A DNA stretch of 64,000 nt from JBCBSZ01 sp039185015 (GCA_039185015.1 JBCDAU010000029.1:1-64000); one strand, 5' to 3'; shown: positions 23,532-32,116, numbered from the stretch's first letter. The notes: generated by a model not told the origin, from the letters alone. Numbers and translations: made by a program.

Positions 23532-24671
23532 ATGACCGAGATCCAGGGCCGATGCGACGAGCAGTTCGCTCCCGTGCGGGACGCGTTCGCCACCAACTTC
23601 TCGAAGCGGAACGAGGTCGGGGCATCGGTGTGCGTCGCGATCGACGGCGAGGTGGTGGTCGACCTGTGGGGCGGGTTCGCCGACGAGGACCGGACCACGC
23701 CCTGGACGGCCGACACCATCGTCAACGTGTACTCGACGACCAAGACGATGTCGTTCCTGTGCGTGCTCGTGCTCGCCGACCGGGGCGAGATCGACCTCCA
23801 CGCCCCGGTGGCCCGCTATTGGCCCGACTTCGCCGCCGAGGGCAAGGACGGCATCGAGGTCCGGCACCTCCTGTCCCACTCGGCCGGTCTGCCGACCTGG
23901 GACCAGCGCCTCGAACCGACGGAGCTCGCCGACCATCGCCGCGTGGCCGCCCTGCTCGCCGCGCAGGCGCCGCGCTGGGCGGCGGGCACGAAGTCGGGGT
24001 ACCACGCCGTCACCCAGGGCAACCTGCTCGGCGAGGTCGTCGAGCGCGTCACCGGGCGCAGCCTCGGCACCTTCTTCCGGGAGGAGATCGCCGAGCCCCT
24101 CGGCGCCGACTTCCACATCGGCCTGCCCGCCGAGCACGACGATCGGGTCGGCGAGATGATCCCTCCCGGGGTGGTCCTCGGCGAGGGTCGGGATTCGAGC
24201 GGCGGTGAGTCGGGCGCGTCGCTGGTCAACCCGGTCCTCGACGCGCTCGAGCCACGTGAGACCTGGTGGCGTCGGGCCGAGATCCCCGCCGCCGGTGGCA
24301 TCGGCAACGCCCGCTCGGTGGCTCGGGTGCACGCCATGACGGCGGGAGGTGGCGAGGTCGACGGCATCCGGCTCCTCTCGCCCGAAGGTGTCGAGGCGAT
24401 CTTCGAGGAGCAGACCTACGGCACGGACATCGTCCTCGGCGTGCCCATGCGCTACGGGATGGGCTTCGGTCTCACGTCGCCCGACACGCCGGTGAGCCCG
24501 AACCCGCGCACCTGCTTCTGGGGCGGCTGGGGCGGCTCGATGGTGGTCGCCGACCTCGACGCCAACATGTCGTTCGCCTACGTCATGAACCGGATGGAGG
24601 CGACGCTGACCGGCGACTCGCGTGGCGCGGCTCTGCTGCTGTCGACGCTCGGGGTGCTCGCCGCCGACTGA
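23532..24671 (+). CDS. Serine hydrolase (class C beta-lactamase/carboxylesterase VIII fold)
   Basis: A 379-residue enzyme. The nucleophile motif STTK is at Ser68-Lys71, and Tyr157 in GYHAVTQG is the second catalytic residue (Y-x-N variant). LLSHSAGLP is the family block after it, and WGGWGGS replaces the KTG strand. These features fit family VIII carboxylesterases or EstB-type hydrolases more than resistance beta-lactamases. No signal peptide is present, so it acts in the cytoplasm. GAGGGG lies 5 nt before ATG 23532. Its 14-nt leader CACGAGGGGACAGC is identical to that of the paralogue at 47342. It converges with the MFS gene, leaving 6 nt between the stops. Confidence 0.85.
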   Translation: MTEIQGRCDEQFAPVRDAFATNFSKRNEVGASVCVAIDGEVVVDLWGGFADEDRTTPWTADTIVNVYSTTKTMSFLCVLVLADRGEIDLHAPVARYWPDFAAEGKDGIEVRHLLSHSAGLPTWDQRLEPTELADHRRVAALLAAQAPRWAAGTKSGYHAVTQGNLLGEVVERVTGRSLGTFFREEIAEPLGADFHIGLPAEHDDRVGEMIPPGVVLGEGRDSSGGESGASLVNPVLDALEPRETWWRRAEIPAAGGIGNARSVARVHAMTAGGGEVDGIRLLSPEGVEAIFEEQTYGTDIVLGVPMRYGMGFGLTSPDTPVSPNPRTCFWGGWGGSMVVADLDANMSFAYVMNRMEATLTGDSRGAALLLSTLGVLAAD

Positions 24672-24677
24672 GCGGGC

Positions 24678-25928
24678 TCAGGCCGGAGTCGCCATCGGTC
24701 GGCGCTGGGCGAACGCCGTGGTGGCCGCCACGACGAGCCACGCCACGAGGCCCATCGCCACCAGCGTGGTGCGCAGGCCGATGGCGTCGGCCAGCGCGCC
24801 GAGCGGTGCGGCGAAGATGCCGAAGGCGGAGAAACCGAGCATCAGCAGCGACTGCATACGGCCGTGGAACTCCTCGTCGGCCCGCAAGAGCACGAGCGAG
24901 TTGCTGAGCGACTGAAAGGCGGCGTTGCCCGCACCGGCGGCGAACGCCGCACCGAGCGCGAGCCACAGGCCTGGCGCCACGCCGAGCAGGATCACCCCGC
25001 CGCCGAAGGCGAGACCGGCCACGGCGAGCTGGACGTCGGTGATGGTGCCGTCACGGCGCCCGGCGATGCGGAGGCTGACCACGACTGCGCCGACCGCGCC
25101 GGCCGACGACAGCGCGCCGAGCCAGCCGGGACCGCCGCCGAGCACGTCGTCGACGAGGGAGGGCAGGAAGCTGACGTACGGGAAGGCGACGGCGACGACC
25201 AGGAGCGCGAGCACCGCCGGGCGCCCGATCTCCGGGTGGGCACGCACGTAGCGGATGCCGGCCTGCAGGTCGTCGAGCGGCGTGGTGTCGGAGTGGTCAC
25301 CCTTGGGCTCCCCGGCGGGCAGCCGAGAGGTGAGCACGACGGCGGCGACGAGGATGACGGTGAGGATGACGTACACGCCCTCCGGGCCGATCGTGGCGAT
25401 GCCGATCAGCGCACCGGCCAGACCGGGGCCGATCACCCTCGTGGCGTTCATCGAGATCTGCGCGAGCAGCACGGCGTTGACGAGTCGGTCGCGTCCGACC
25501 AGCTCGGCGGAGAAGGCGAGTCGCGTCGGTGCGATGAACGCGAACGCCGCACCCTGGAACGCGGCGGACACGACCAGCATCCAGAACTCCAGCGAGTCGG
25601 TGATGAGCGCCGTCGCGATCGCCCCGGCGGACAGCGCGAGCACGCCGTTCGCGAGCAAGAGGACCATCCGCTTCGGGAGTCGGTCGGCGGCGACACCGCC
25701 GAGGGGGGTGCACACGAGCATCGGCAGGCCCATGCCGAGGAACACCAGCCCCAACGACGAGTTGGTCCCGGTCAGTTGGAAGGCGACGAACCCACGGGCG
25801 ATGGCCTGCATCGGCATCGCCGCGAAGGCGAGCGCGCCGGCGAACCAGAGCCGTCGGTAGTCGGGGAGCTCGAGCGAGGCGAACGTCCGCTGCCATCGCC
25901 CCTGGGGTTCGGTCGCGGCCGCCGTCAT
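24678..25928 (-). CDS. MFS transporter (EntS/MFS_3-like exporter)
   Basis: A 416-residue major facilitator with about 12 membrane segments. It starts LELPDYRRLWFAG, typical of the MFS_3 (enterobactin-exporter-like) family, and has the loop motif GGVAADRLPKRMV. Its gene is coupled by an ATGA overlap (25925-25928) to a MarR regulator, which suggests an inducible efflux pump for a toxic compound. ATG 25928 is the overlapping start. The specificity cannot be read from sequence. Confidence 0.85.
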   Translation of the reverse strand: MTAAATEPQGRWQRTFASLELPDYRRLWFAGALAFAAMPMQAIARGFVAFQLTGTNSSLGLVFLGMGLPMLVCTPLGGVAADRLPKRMVLLLANGVLALSAGAIATALITDSLEFWMLVVSAAFQGAAFAFIAPTRLAFSAELVGRDRLVNAVLLAQISMNATRVIGPGLAGALIGIATIGPEGVYVILTVILVAAVVLTSRLPAGEPKGDHSDTTPLDDLQAGIRYVRAHPEIGRPAVLALLVVAVAFPYVSFLPSLVDDVLGGGPGWLGALSSAGAVGAVVVSLRIAGRRDGTITDVQLAVAGLAFGGGVILLGVAPGLWLALGAAFAAGAGNAAFQSLSNSLVLLRADEEFHGRMQSLLMLGFSAFGIFAAPLGALADAIGLRTTLVAMGLVAWLVVAATTAFAQRRPMATPA

Positions 25929-26407
25929 CGACGAGCTGCTCGGAGCTCGTCGCCCACGGCCTCGGCGAACCGGGGGAGCAGCTCGGCCAGCTGCGTGCGC
26001 TCCTCGGCGGTGAAGTGGCCCAGGACCCCGTGGAGGAGCTCGCGCCGTCGTCGGCTCAGCTCTTCGTGGGCGCGTCGTCCCGTGTCGGTGAGCACGACCT
26101 CCACGCAGCGTCCGTCGCCCTCGGCCCGGCGGCGGTCGGCGAGCCCACGCCGCTGGAGGCGGTCGATGGCACGGGTGGCGGTCGACGGCTCCACCCGGAG
26201 CGCCTCGGCGAGCTCCTGCATCCGGCAGGGGCCGTGGGCGCCGATGACGGCGAGCGTGTCGAGCTCGCCCGTCTCGAGCGATGGGCCGCCGTCCTCGAGC
26301 AGGTCGTGGCCGATGGTGCGCAGGCCCCGCAGCCGACGGAGATCGCGCCACGCGGCGCCGACCGTCGAGGACTCGGCGTCGGTCGTGGGCTCGTCGGTCA
26401 CCGGCAT
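25925..26407 (-). CDS. MarR family regulator of the adjacent MFS pump
   Basis: A 160-residue winged-helix protein. The HTH is MQELAEALRVEPSTATRAIDRLQRRG at about 62-87, and the wing is DGRCVEVVLTDTGRR. It is followed by an ATGA overlap with the MFS exporter gene, so it most likely represses its own operon and is released by the pump's substrate. ATG 26407 sits 7 nt after TAGCCT and beside the palindrome TTGCAGGCTACAA. The N-terminal 20 residues are disordered-looking and acidic. Confidence 0.85.
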   Translation of the reverse strand: MPVTDEPTTDAESSTVGAAWRDLRRLRGLRTIGHDLLEDGGPSLETGELDTLAVIGAHGPCRMQELAEALRVEPSTATRAIDRLQRRGLADRRRAEGDGRCVEVVLTDTGRRAHEELSRRRRELLHGVLGHFTAEERTQLAELLPRFAEAVGDELRAARR

Positions 26408-26410
26408 GAC

Positions 26411-26423
26411 TTGCAGGCTACAA
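26411..26423 (-). promoter_or_regulatory. Operator and -10 box of the MarR-MFS operon
   Basis: TTGCAGGCTACAA is an imperfect 13-bp palindrome (TTG.AG.CT.CAA). On the minus strand it contains TAGCCT (26420-26415), 7 nt before ATG 26407. A repressor bound here would cover the -10 box. It lies in the 16-nt gap after the EEP gene. Confidence 0.5.
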
Positions 26424-27242
26424 CTATTCTCCCGCGGTTCGGTCGGGCAGGTCGAAGCACAGTCCGAGGTGGTCGCTCGCCCAGGTCTCGCCCGGAGGCC
26501 GACGCCCGATCACCCGATGATCGATCGAGCTCCACCCGCCGTGGCCGACGGTGAAGAGGTAGTCCAGGCAGAAGCCGGCCTCGTCACCGGTCGTCACGGC
26601 GTTCTCGCGGGCCCGGAACCGCTCGTCGGAGCCGGGGAGGTGGGGGTTGGCCGAGGTCATCGTGATCTCGTCGACGGTCCCCCGCCGGTCGCCCCACAGG
26701 TCGACGAACCCGATGTCGAGCGCGTGCCGGTGCTCCGCCTCGTCCGGGAGCATGTTGCAGTCCCCACCGACCACGGGTCGCCGGTCGAGCGGCTCGAGGC
26801 CGGCCAGTAGCCCGCGGATCTCGTCGAGCTGGCGCATGCGCATCGGCGCGTCCTCGCGGAGGTACGTCAGGTGGACCGAGGCGTACCACCGTGGTCCTCC
26901 TGGCTCGTCGATCCGGGCCGCGACGATCTGCCGGGTACCGCCGTCGTGCGGTGGCTTCGGCAGCGGCACGACGACCGAGTCGAGGATCGGCCACCGGGAC
27001 ACCACGGCGTTGCCGAAGGGGACCTCGTGGGGTCCGGGCGGGAAGCGGTCCGGTGCGACGAGGCCTCCGCCCCAGGCCGCAGTACCGCCCAGGCGGGCCG
27101 CCAGCGCGTCCGCCCGGTCCGGCGCGACCTCCTGCAGGAGGACGACGTCGGGCGCCAGGTCGAGGAGCACGTCCGTCGCCGCGACGTATCGGTCATCGGG
27201 GTGGGTGAACTCCCACCAGAGGTTCCACACGACCACTCGCAC
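26424..27242 (-). CDS. Endonuclease/exonuclease/phosphatase (EEP) family protein
   Basis: A 272-residue EEP-fold enzyme. VVVWNLWWEF begins the fold, LLQEV carries the metal-binding Glu, VVGGDCNMLPDEAEH holds the Asp/Asn pair, and SDHLGL is the C-terminal catalytic Asp-His. Family members are DNases, phosphodiesterases or sphingomyelinases; the specificity is not evident. No signal peptide is seen. GTG 27242 is chosen (VRVVVWNL), with GAGG about 8 nt upstream; longer starts add unrelated residues. The divergent Pro-rich protein starts 62 nt away. Confidence 0.8.
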   Translation of the reverse strand: MRVVVWNLWWEFTHPDDRYVAATDVLLDLAPDVVLLQEVAPDRADALAARLGGTAAWGGGLVAPDRFPPGPHEVPFGNAVVSRWPILDSVVVPLPKPPHDGGTRQIVAARIDEPGGPRWYASVHLTYLREDAPMRMRQLDEIRGLLAGLEPLDRRPVVGGDCNMLPDEAEHRHALDIGFVDLWGDRRGTVDEITMTSANPHLPGSDERFRARENAVTTGDEAGFCLDYLFTVGHGGWSSIDHRVIGRRPPGETWASDHLGLCFDLPDRTAGE

Positions 27243-27291
27243 GGTCGCCAGCCTCGCGGATCGTGGGATCACTGGCAGCACAACGCTCCAG

Positions 27292-27297
27292 TACCGT
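27292..27297 (+). promoter_or_regulatory. -10 box of the first Pro-rich anchored protein (leaderless)
   Basis: TACCGT lies exactly 6 nt before GTG 27304 and no Shine-Dalgarno is present. Confidence 0.45.
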
Positions 27298-27303
27298 TTC
27301 GTC

Positions 27304-28164
27304 GTGCTCTCTCAGCGGCTCGGTCAGCGTGCCGAGCTCGTGGTCACGGTGGCTGCCCTCATCGTCGGTCTGCACCTCGGTGCGCTGGCGATCCTGCTGA
27401 CGCGAACGACCGGCGACGAGCTGCTCGCCCCGGTCGCCGCGGCGCCGATCACCACCGCGCCGGCCGTCGAGGACCCGCCTCCCCCGGTCGAGGGACGGTC
27501 GTCCGAGGCGGACGAGCCGGCGACCATCCTTGCGGTGCCGGTCAACCCGCTCGGCCGGATCGCGTCGAGCCGCGCCGCCGAACCGGTCGAGATCGACGCG
27601 CCTGCACCGACGCCGGCCCCCGCTTCCGAGCCCGCCCCGACTCCGGCTCCGGTCCCGGCTCCCGAGACGGCAGCCGCGCCGACGACGGCGGCGCCCACGA
27701 CCACCGCTGCGCCGATATCGCCCGAGACGACCCGAGCCCCGGCTCCGGAGCCCGAGGTCGAGGTGGCCGACGAGGCGACGGTCGATGACGCTGCGCCGAC
27801 GACCGAGCCCGTGCCGCCCGACGTCGAGGAGGTCGACGAGCCGGAGGACGGTGTCGTCGACGGCACCGAGCCCGACGGCGAGGGCGACGGTGAGCCCGAC
27901 GGGGACCAGGGCGACGCTCCGGGCGAAGACATCGACCAGCCGGACGATGGTGACGCTCCCGTCGACGACCCACCCGGCGACGGCCCGCCAGATCGCGACC
28001 CGCCGGGAGCGGGTGACGGTGGCCCAGGCGGTGGTGAGCCCGGGGGCGATGGCGACGACGATCCGCCCCGGGACGGCGGGGGTCGACCCCGCCCGATCCG
28101 TGACCTCATCGACTGCCTGATCGAGAACCCCTTCGACCTGCGTTGCATCGCCGGCGCTCCCTGA
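27304..28164 (+). CDS. Membrane-anchored Pro/Ala/Asp-rich protein, 286 aa
   Basis: Unrecognised. One N-terminal membrane segment (about residues 11-33: LVVTVAALIVGLHLGALAILL) is followed by some 200 residues of low-complexity Pro, Ala, Thr, Glu and Asp (APAPTPAPASEP, DGEGDGEPDGDQG). A short ordered tail, PIRDLIDCLIENPFDLRC, holds two cysteines. The design is a wall-spanning stalk with a distal amphipathic tip. A second protein of identical length (28277-29137) and layout follows on the same strand, though with little sequence identity. GTG 27304 is set by the -10 box. Confidence 0.7.
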   Translation: MLSQRLGQRAELVVTVAALIVGLHLGALAILLTRTTGDELLAPVAAAPITTAPAVEDPPPPVEGRSSEADEPATILAVPVNPLGRIASSRAAEPVEIDAPAPTPAPASEPAPTPAPVPAPETAAAPTTAAPTTTAAPISPETTRAPAPEPEVEVADEATVDDAAPTTEPVPPDVEEVDEPEDGVVDGTEPDGEGDGEPDGDQGDAPGEDIDQPDDGDAPVDDPPGDGPPDRDPPGAGDGGPGGGEPGGDGDDDPPRDGGGRPRPIRDLIDCLIENPFDLRCIAGAP

Positions 28165-28264
28165 TGCCCGGCGGTCGTCCCGACTGCGCTGGAGCACTCG
28201 ACGGGAGACCTCCCCGGTGTGGGCGGAGCGGCGGACCGAGTGGGGCGCTGCGTGATGTCGCCAC

Positions 28265-28270
28265 TAGTTT
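28265..28270 (+). promoter_or_regulatory. -10 box of the second Pro-rich anchored protein (leaderless)
   Basis: TAGTTT lies exactly 6 nt before ATG 28277, the same spacing as for its neighbour at 27304. Confidence 0.45.
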
Positions 28271-28276
28271 GTGCCG

Positions 28277-29137
28277 ATGCCCTCCGCACGGTCGCTGCTC
28301 CAGGCGCGATTCGTGGTGCCCGCGCTCGTTGCGGTCCATGCGCTGGTCATCGCTGTCGCGCTGACCCAGGTCGATTCCGGCGATCCGACGGGGAGGCCGC
28401 CGGGCGCGGACGAGGTGGTCGTCGCGGCCTCGGACGTCGAGTCCACGGCATCCGCCGTCGAGGAGCGGCCGATCGAGACGGTCGAGCGCATCGGCGTCTC
28501 AGACCTGCCGCTGCCGGTTCCGGAGCCGACCGTCACGATCGTCCCGCTCGAGATCCTCACGGCTGACCCGACCCCCGTGGTCGACGTGGAGGGCGAGGAT
28601 CACGGTCCGCCGCCGACGACCGGCGCGGAGGATCACGGTCCGCCGCCGACGACCGGCGCGGAGGACCACGGCCCCGCGGTCGACGAGGCCGCCGCGCCGA
28701 CGACCGCGGCCCCCGCGCCGGTGGAGCCGACCGACACCACCGAGGCCGCTGCGACCGACGCGACGACCACCAGCGCGGCGCCCGACCCCGTCGCCGACCC
28801 CGTCGACGAAGCGACCGACGAGCCGACCCCGCCCGGCGACGAGCCGCCAGCCGAGGCCACGACGACCACCGAGGTCCAGCCGCCGCCGGTTGAGCCCGCC
28901 ACGACGACCACCACCGTGGTCGAGGCGCCACCCGAGGAGCCCATCACCACGACCACCACGACGACCACCGAGCCCGACGAGGCGCCCGCCGAGACCGCGC
29001 CGGAGCCCGCCGCCGACGACGCCGAGTCCGAGGTCGTCGAGGCCGCGCCGAGCGAGCGTGAGCCGTCGTTGCGAGACCGGCTCCGGCAACGTGCGGAGGA
29101 GCTGGGGCTGTCGTGGTGCCGCTGGTGGGACTGCTGA
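28277..29137 (+). CDS. Membrane-anchored Pro/Thr/Glu-rich protein, 286 aa
   Basis: Unrecognised. An N-terminal membrane segment (FVVPALVAVHALVIAVAL) leads into a long Pro/Thr/Ala/Glu stalk with runs of threonine. A tandem repeat EDHGPPPTTGA appears near residues 107-135. The C-terminus is a charged helix ending LGLSWCRWWDC. It resembles the preceding protein in length, topology and Cys-bearing tail, so the two probably arose by duplication or serve the same apparatus. A GTG 6 nt upstream of ATG 28277 is possible but too close to the -10 box. It converges with FbiC. Confidence 0.7.
   Translation: MPSARSLLQARFVVPALVAVHALVIAVALTQVDSGDPTGRPPGADEVVVAASDVESTASAVEERPIETVERIGVSDLPLPVPEPTVTIVPLEILTADPTPVVDVEGEDHGPPPTTGAEDHGPPPTTGAEDHGPAVDEAAAPTTAAPAPVEPTDTTEAAATDATTTSAAPDPVADPVDEATDEPTPPGDEPPAEATTTTEVQPPPVEPATTTTTVVEAPPEEPITTTTTTTTEPDEAPAETAPEPAADDAESEVVEAAPSEREPSLRDRLRQRAEELGLSWCRWWDC
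28595..28675 (+). repeat. 33-bp tandem repeat, about 2.5 copies
   Basis: Units at 28595-28627 and 28628-28660 are identical (33 nt, in frame, 11 residues), and a partial copy runs to about 28675. It encodes the EDHGPPPTTGA repeat of the stalk and probably varies in copy number by slippage. Confidence 0.8.
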
Positions 29138-29146
29138 TCGGCCCGC

Positions 29147-29168
29147 AGCGCCGGTGAGCCCCGGCGCT
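29147..29168 (+). terminator. Hairpin between convergent genes (Pro-rich protein and fbiC)
   Basis: AGCGCCGG (29147-29154), loop TGAGCC, CCGGCGCT (29161-29168): an 8-bp perfect stem that overlaps the fbiC stop codon and likely acts in both directions. Confidence 0.5.
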
Positions 29169-31519
29169 CAGCCGGCCGCCGGTTCGGCGACCCGTCCGTA
29201 GAGCGTGGTGCGCTGCACGAGCCGACGACCGAGGGGCTCGACGAGCTCACGGAAGTCCGACTCGGTCAGGTGCTGTCCGTGCTCGGCGCCGGCAGCTCGG
29301 GAGATGTTCTCGTTCATGAGCGTGCCGCCGAGGTCGTCGCAGCCGGCCTGGAGGAGCTGCCGCATCCCGTCGAGGCCGACCTTCACCCACGAACCCTGAA
29401 TGTGTGGGATGAGCTCCCGGTAGGTGATGCGGGCCACCGCGTGCATGAGCAGCAGCTCGCGGAACGTCGGGCCGCGCCGGGCCTTGCGCTGCAGGTAGAT
29501 CGGCGACGCCATGTGGACGAACGGGAGGCCGACGAACTCGGTGAAGCCCCCGGTCTCGCGCTGGAGGTCCCGGGTGCGGGTCAGGTGTCGGGCCCAGTGC
29601 ACCGGCTGCTCGATCGAGCCGAACATGATCGTGACGTTCGAGTGCAGACCGACGCCGTGGGCCGTCCGATGCGCGTCGAGCCACTCGTCGGTCGTGACCT
29701 TGTCAGAGCAGAGCACGGCCCGGATCTCGTCGTCGAGGATCTCGGCGGCGGTGCCCGGCAGTGACCGGAGGCCGACATCCATGAGCCGTCGCAGGTAGTC
29801 GCCGAGCGGCTCCTCGAGCCGGCGGGCTCCCTCGGTGACCTCCAGCGCGGTGAAGCCGTGGACGTGGATGTCGGGGTTGCGGTCTTTCACGGCGCGTGTG
29901 ACGTCGATGTAGTAGCCGCCGTCGAAGTTGGGGTGGATGCCGCCCTGGAGGCAGACCTCGGTCGCTCCCTCCTGGACCGCCTCCGCCGCACGCTCGGCGA
30001 TATCGTCGAGGGTCAGCAGGTACGGCGTGCCGCGGAGGTTCAGCGACAGCGGTCCCTTCGAAAAGCCGCAGAACTTGCACTTGAAGGTGCACACGTTCGT
30101 GTAGTTGATGTTGCGGTTGGCCACCCAGGTGACCTCGTCGCCGACGATCTGCTGGCGGAGCTCGTCGGCGACCGCTGCGACCGCGGCGACCTCCGGGCCG
30201 CGAGCGGAGAAGAGCGTGACGATCTCGTCGACGCCCACCTCCTGGCCGAGCCGGACTCCGTCGAGCACCTCGGCGACCGGGCCACGAACGTCGGCGTGCG
30301 CCGCGGGCACGAGGTCGACCGGCGGCCGTGGCGAGCCCGAGTACCAGGCCGTCGACGGGCGGCCGATGACGAGGACGTCTGCGCCGTCGTTCGCCTTGGC
30401 GTTCTCCATCGTGCGCTCGGGGAAGACGGCGCCCGGGTCGTCGCGGCCGAGGCCCTCGGCGTCGCTGCGGTCGAGCACGGCGAAGTGGAGGCCGTCGTCG
30501 AACCAGCGATCGGGGTCGAGGACGTACTCGGGGTGGGCGGTGAGGCGTGGAGCGAGGGCGTGGCCGCTGGCCTCGGTCACCTCGGCGAGGCGGTCGAGGT
30601 CCGGCCACGGCCGCTCCGGGTTGACGTGATCCGCCGTGACCGGCGAGACCCCGCCCCAGTCGTCGATGCCGGCGTCGAGGAGGACACCGAAGTCGTCGGA
30701 CAGGTTCGGGGGTGCCTGGAGGTGGATGTCCGGCGGCAGGATGTGGCGGGCCAGCGCGATCGCGTCGAGGTACTCGTCGGGCGGGCACGGGCGATGGTTG
30801 TGCATCGCCGTACCGGCCTTCGGGAGGAAGTTCTGGACGATCACCTCCTGCACGTGGCCGTGGCGACGATGGGAGTCGGCGATGGCCTGGAGCGCCTCGA
30901 CCCGGTCGGCGCGCGTCTCGCCGATGCCGACCAGGATGCCCGTGGTGAACGGGATGGCCAGCTCGCCGGCCGCCTCGAGGGTGGCGAGGCGTCGAGCCGG
31001 TTCCTTGTCGGGGGAGCCGTGGTGCGCGCGGATGTCGGCGAGTGTCTCGATCATCATCCCCTGGCTCGGCGAGACCTCGCGCAGTCGGGCGAGCTCGTCG
31101 GGGAAGAGCGCCCCGGCATTGGCGTGGGGGAGCAGTCCTGTCTCGTCGAGCACCAGGCGGCACATCGCGACGAGGTAGTCGACGGTCGACTCGAAGCCGT
31201 GCTCGGCGAGCCACTCGGCAGCGACGGGGTAGCGCTCCTCGGGTCGCTCGCCGAGGGTGAACAGCGCCTCGTGGCACCCGACCGCTGCGCCGGCGACGGC
31301 GATCTTCACCACCTCATCGGGCGTGAGGAACGGGTGGTCGAGCCGTGCCGGAGGCTGGGCGAAGGTGCAGTAGTGGCACCGGTCCCGGCACAGCTGGGTG
31401 AGCGGGATGAACACCTTCGGCGAGTAGGTCACTCGTGTGCCGTGGTGCTCGTCGCGGATCCGTGCTGCAGATGCGCACAGCTCGTCGAGTGGTCGGGCGA
31501 GCAGGTCGTCGAGGTTCAC
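29168..31519 (-). CDS. fbiC: FO synthase, CofG-CofH fusion
   Basis: A 783-residue bifunctional radical SAM enzyme that makes FO, the deazaflavin core of coenzyme F420, from tyrosine and a pyrimidine. The N-terminal CofG half has CxxxCxxC as CRDRCHYC (Cys44/48/51), and the C-terminal CofH half has CTFKCKFC (Cys477/481/484). Each binds a 4Fe-4S cluster. The fused form is typical of actinobacteria; archaea split it. GTG 31519 overlaps the HxlR stop (GTGA) and has GGGAG 6 nt upstream. The regulator-synthase coupling is unusual. The LLM-type oxidoreductase at 51742 is a likely F420 user. Confidence 0.95.
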   Translation of the reverse strand: MNLDDLLARPLDELCASAARIRDEHHGTRVTYSPKVFIPLTQLCRDRCHYCTFAQPPARLDHPFLTPDEVVKIAVAGAAVGCHEALFTLGERPEERYPVAAEWLAEHGFESTVDYLVAMCRLVLDETGLLPHANAGALFPDELARLREVSPSQGMMIETLADIRAHHGSPDKEPARRLATLEAAGELAIPFTTGILVGIGETRADRVEALQAIADSHRRHGHVQEVIVQNFLPKAGTAMHNHRPCPPDEYLDAIALARHILPPDIHLQAPPNLSDDFGVLLDAGIDDWGGVSPVTADHVNPERPWPDLDRLAEVTEASGHALAPRLTAHPEYVLDPDRWFDDGLHFAVLDRSDAEGLGRDDPGAVFPERTMENAKANDGADVLVIGRPSTAWYSGSPRPPVDLVPAAHADVRGPVAEVLDGVRLGQEVGVDEIVTLFSARGPEVAAVAAVADELRQQIVGDEVTWVANRNINYTNVCTFKCKFCGFSKGPLSLNLRGTPYLLTLDDIAERAAEAVQEGATEVCLQGGIHPNFDGGYYIDVTRAVKDRNPDIHVHGFTALEVTEGARRLEEPLGDYLRRLMDVGLRSLPGTAAEILDDEIRAVLCSDKVTTDEWLDAHRTAHGVGLHSNVTIMFGSIEQPVHWARHLTRTRDLQRETGGFTEFVGLPFVHMASPIYLQRKARRGPTFRELLLMHAVARITYRELIPHIQGSWVKVGLDGMRQLLQAGCDDLGGTLMNENISRAAGAEHGQHLTESDFRELVEPLGRRLVQRTTLYGRVAEPAAG

Positions 31520-31956
31520 AGAAGGCTCCCGGATCGGCTTCGAACGTGGGTCGGTGCGACGCTCACGTCGCAGGACGGGCACCGGAGCTCGAGCTCGAGC
31601 TCGGTACCGCAGTGGTCGTGGACGAGGACGGTGGGATCGGTGTCGTCGGATTCCCACTCGTCGCCCCATCGGATGAGCGCGATCAACGCTCGTGAGAGGT
31701 CGGCGCCCTTGGGCGTGAGGCGGTACTCGTGGCGCAGCGGCCGATCGCAGTACGGCACCTTCACCAGCACGTCGTGCTCGACGAGCCGGGCGAGCCGCTC
31801 GGCGAGGAGGTTGCGGGCGATGCCGAGGCTCTCGACCAGCTCGCTGAAGCGCCGCACCCCGCGGAAGACGTCGCGGAGGATGAGCATCGTCCACCGATCG
31901 CCGACGACGGCGAGCGTGCGACCGATCGACGACTGATCGGTGTCCCCCTGAGACAT
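31516..31956 (-). CDS. HxlR family transcriptional regulator
   Basis: A 146-residue winged-helix regulator. GDRWTMLILRDVFRGVRRFSEL is the HxlR DNA-binding core, then LLAERLARLVEHDVL and EYRLTPKG form the wing. The C-terminal extension has three cysteines (HDHCGTE, RCPSC) that may bind a metal or sense redox. It is coupled to fbiC through a 4-nt overlap. ATG 31956 lies 6 nt after TACAGT, and a 17-bp perfect palindrome sits just upstream, so it likely controls itself and F420 synthesis. Confidence 0.85.
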   Translation of the reverse strand: MSQGDTDQSSIGRTLAVVGDRWTMLILRDVFRGVRRFSELVESLGIARNLLAERLARLVEHDVLVKVPYCDRPLRHEYRLTPKGADLSRALIALIRWGDEWESDDTDPTVLVHDHCGTELELELRCPSCDVSVAPTHVRSRSGSLL

Positions 31957-31962
31957 GGCGGC

Positions 31963-31989
31963 ACTGTAGGTCGGTTTCGATTCGAAACC
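31963..31989 (-). promoter_or_regulatory. HxlR-fbiC promoter: -10 box plus palindromic operator
   Basis: On the minus strand TACAGT (31968-31963) is 6 nt before ATG 31956. GGTTTCG-ATT-CGAAACC (31973-31989) is a perfect palindrome placed between the -10 and the expected -35 region. It is the likely HxlR operator. A CGTCAC/GTGACG hairpin follows at 32007-32023 on the divergent side. Confidence 0.6.
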
Positions 31990-32116
31990 AACTCGATCGC
32001 CGCGCTCGTCACGCCGTGTGACGCTCCCAGCGTTCCAAGCGCCCGGAGCTGGGACTTAAGGTCCGCCCGCTGTCAGTCGACGCAGTTCGATGTCCGCGCT
32101 CGGGAGGTGCTGCCCC

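Noticed and set aside
24864..26810. A 648-residue open frame on the plus strand
   Set aside because: Antisense to the MFS, MarR and EEP genes with clear domains; no motif of its own.
28595..28675. 33-bp repeats as a CRISPR-like array
   Set aside because: Repeats are directly adjacent with no spacers and lie in frame inside a coding sequence.
29858..31936. A 692-residue open frame on the plus strand
   Set aside because: Antisense to fbiC, which has both iron-sulfur motifs intact.
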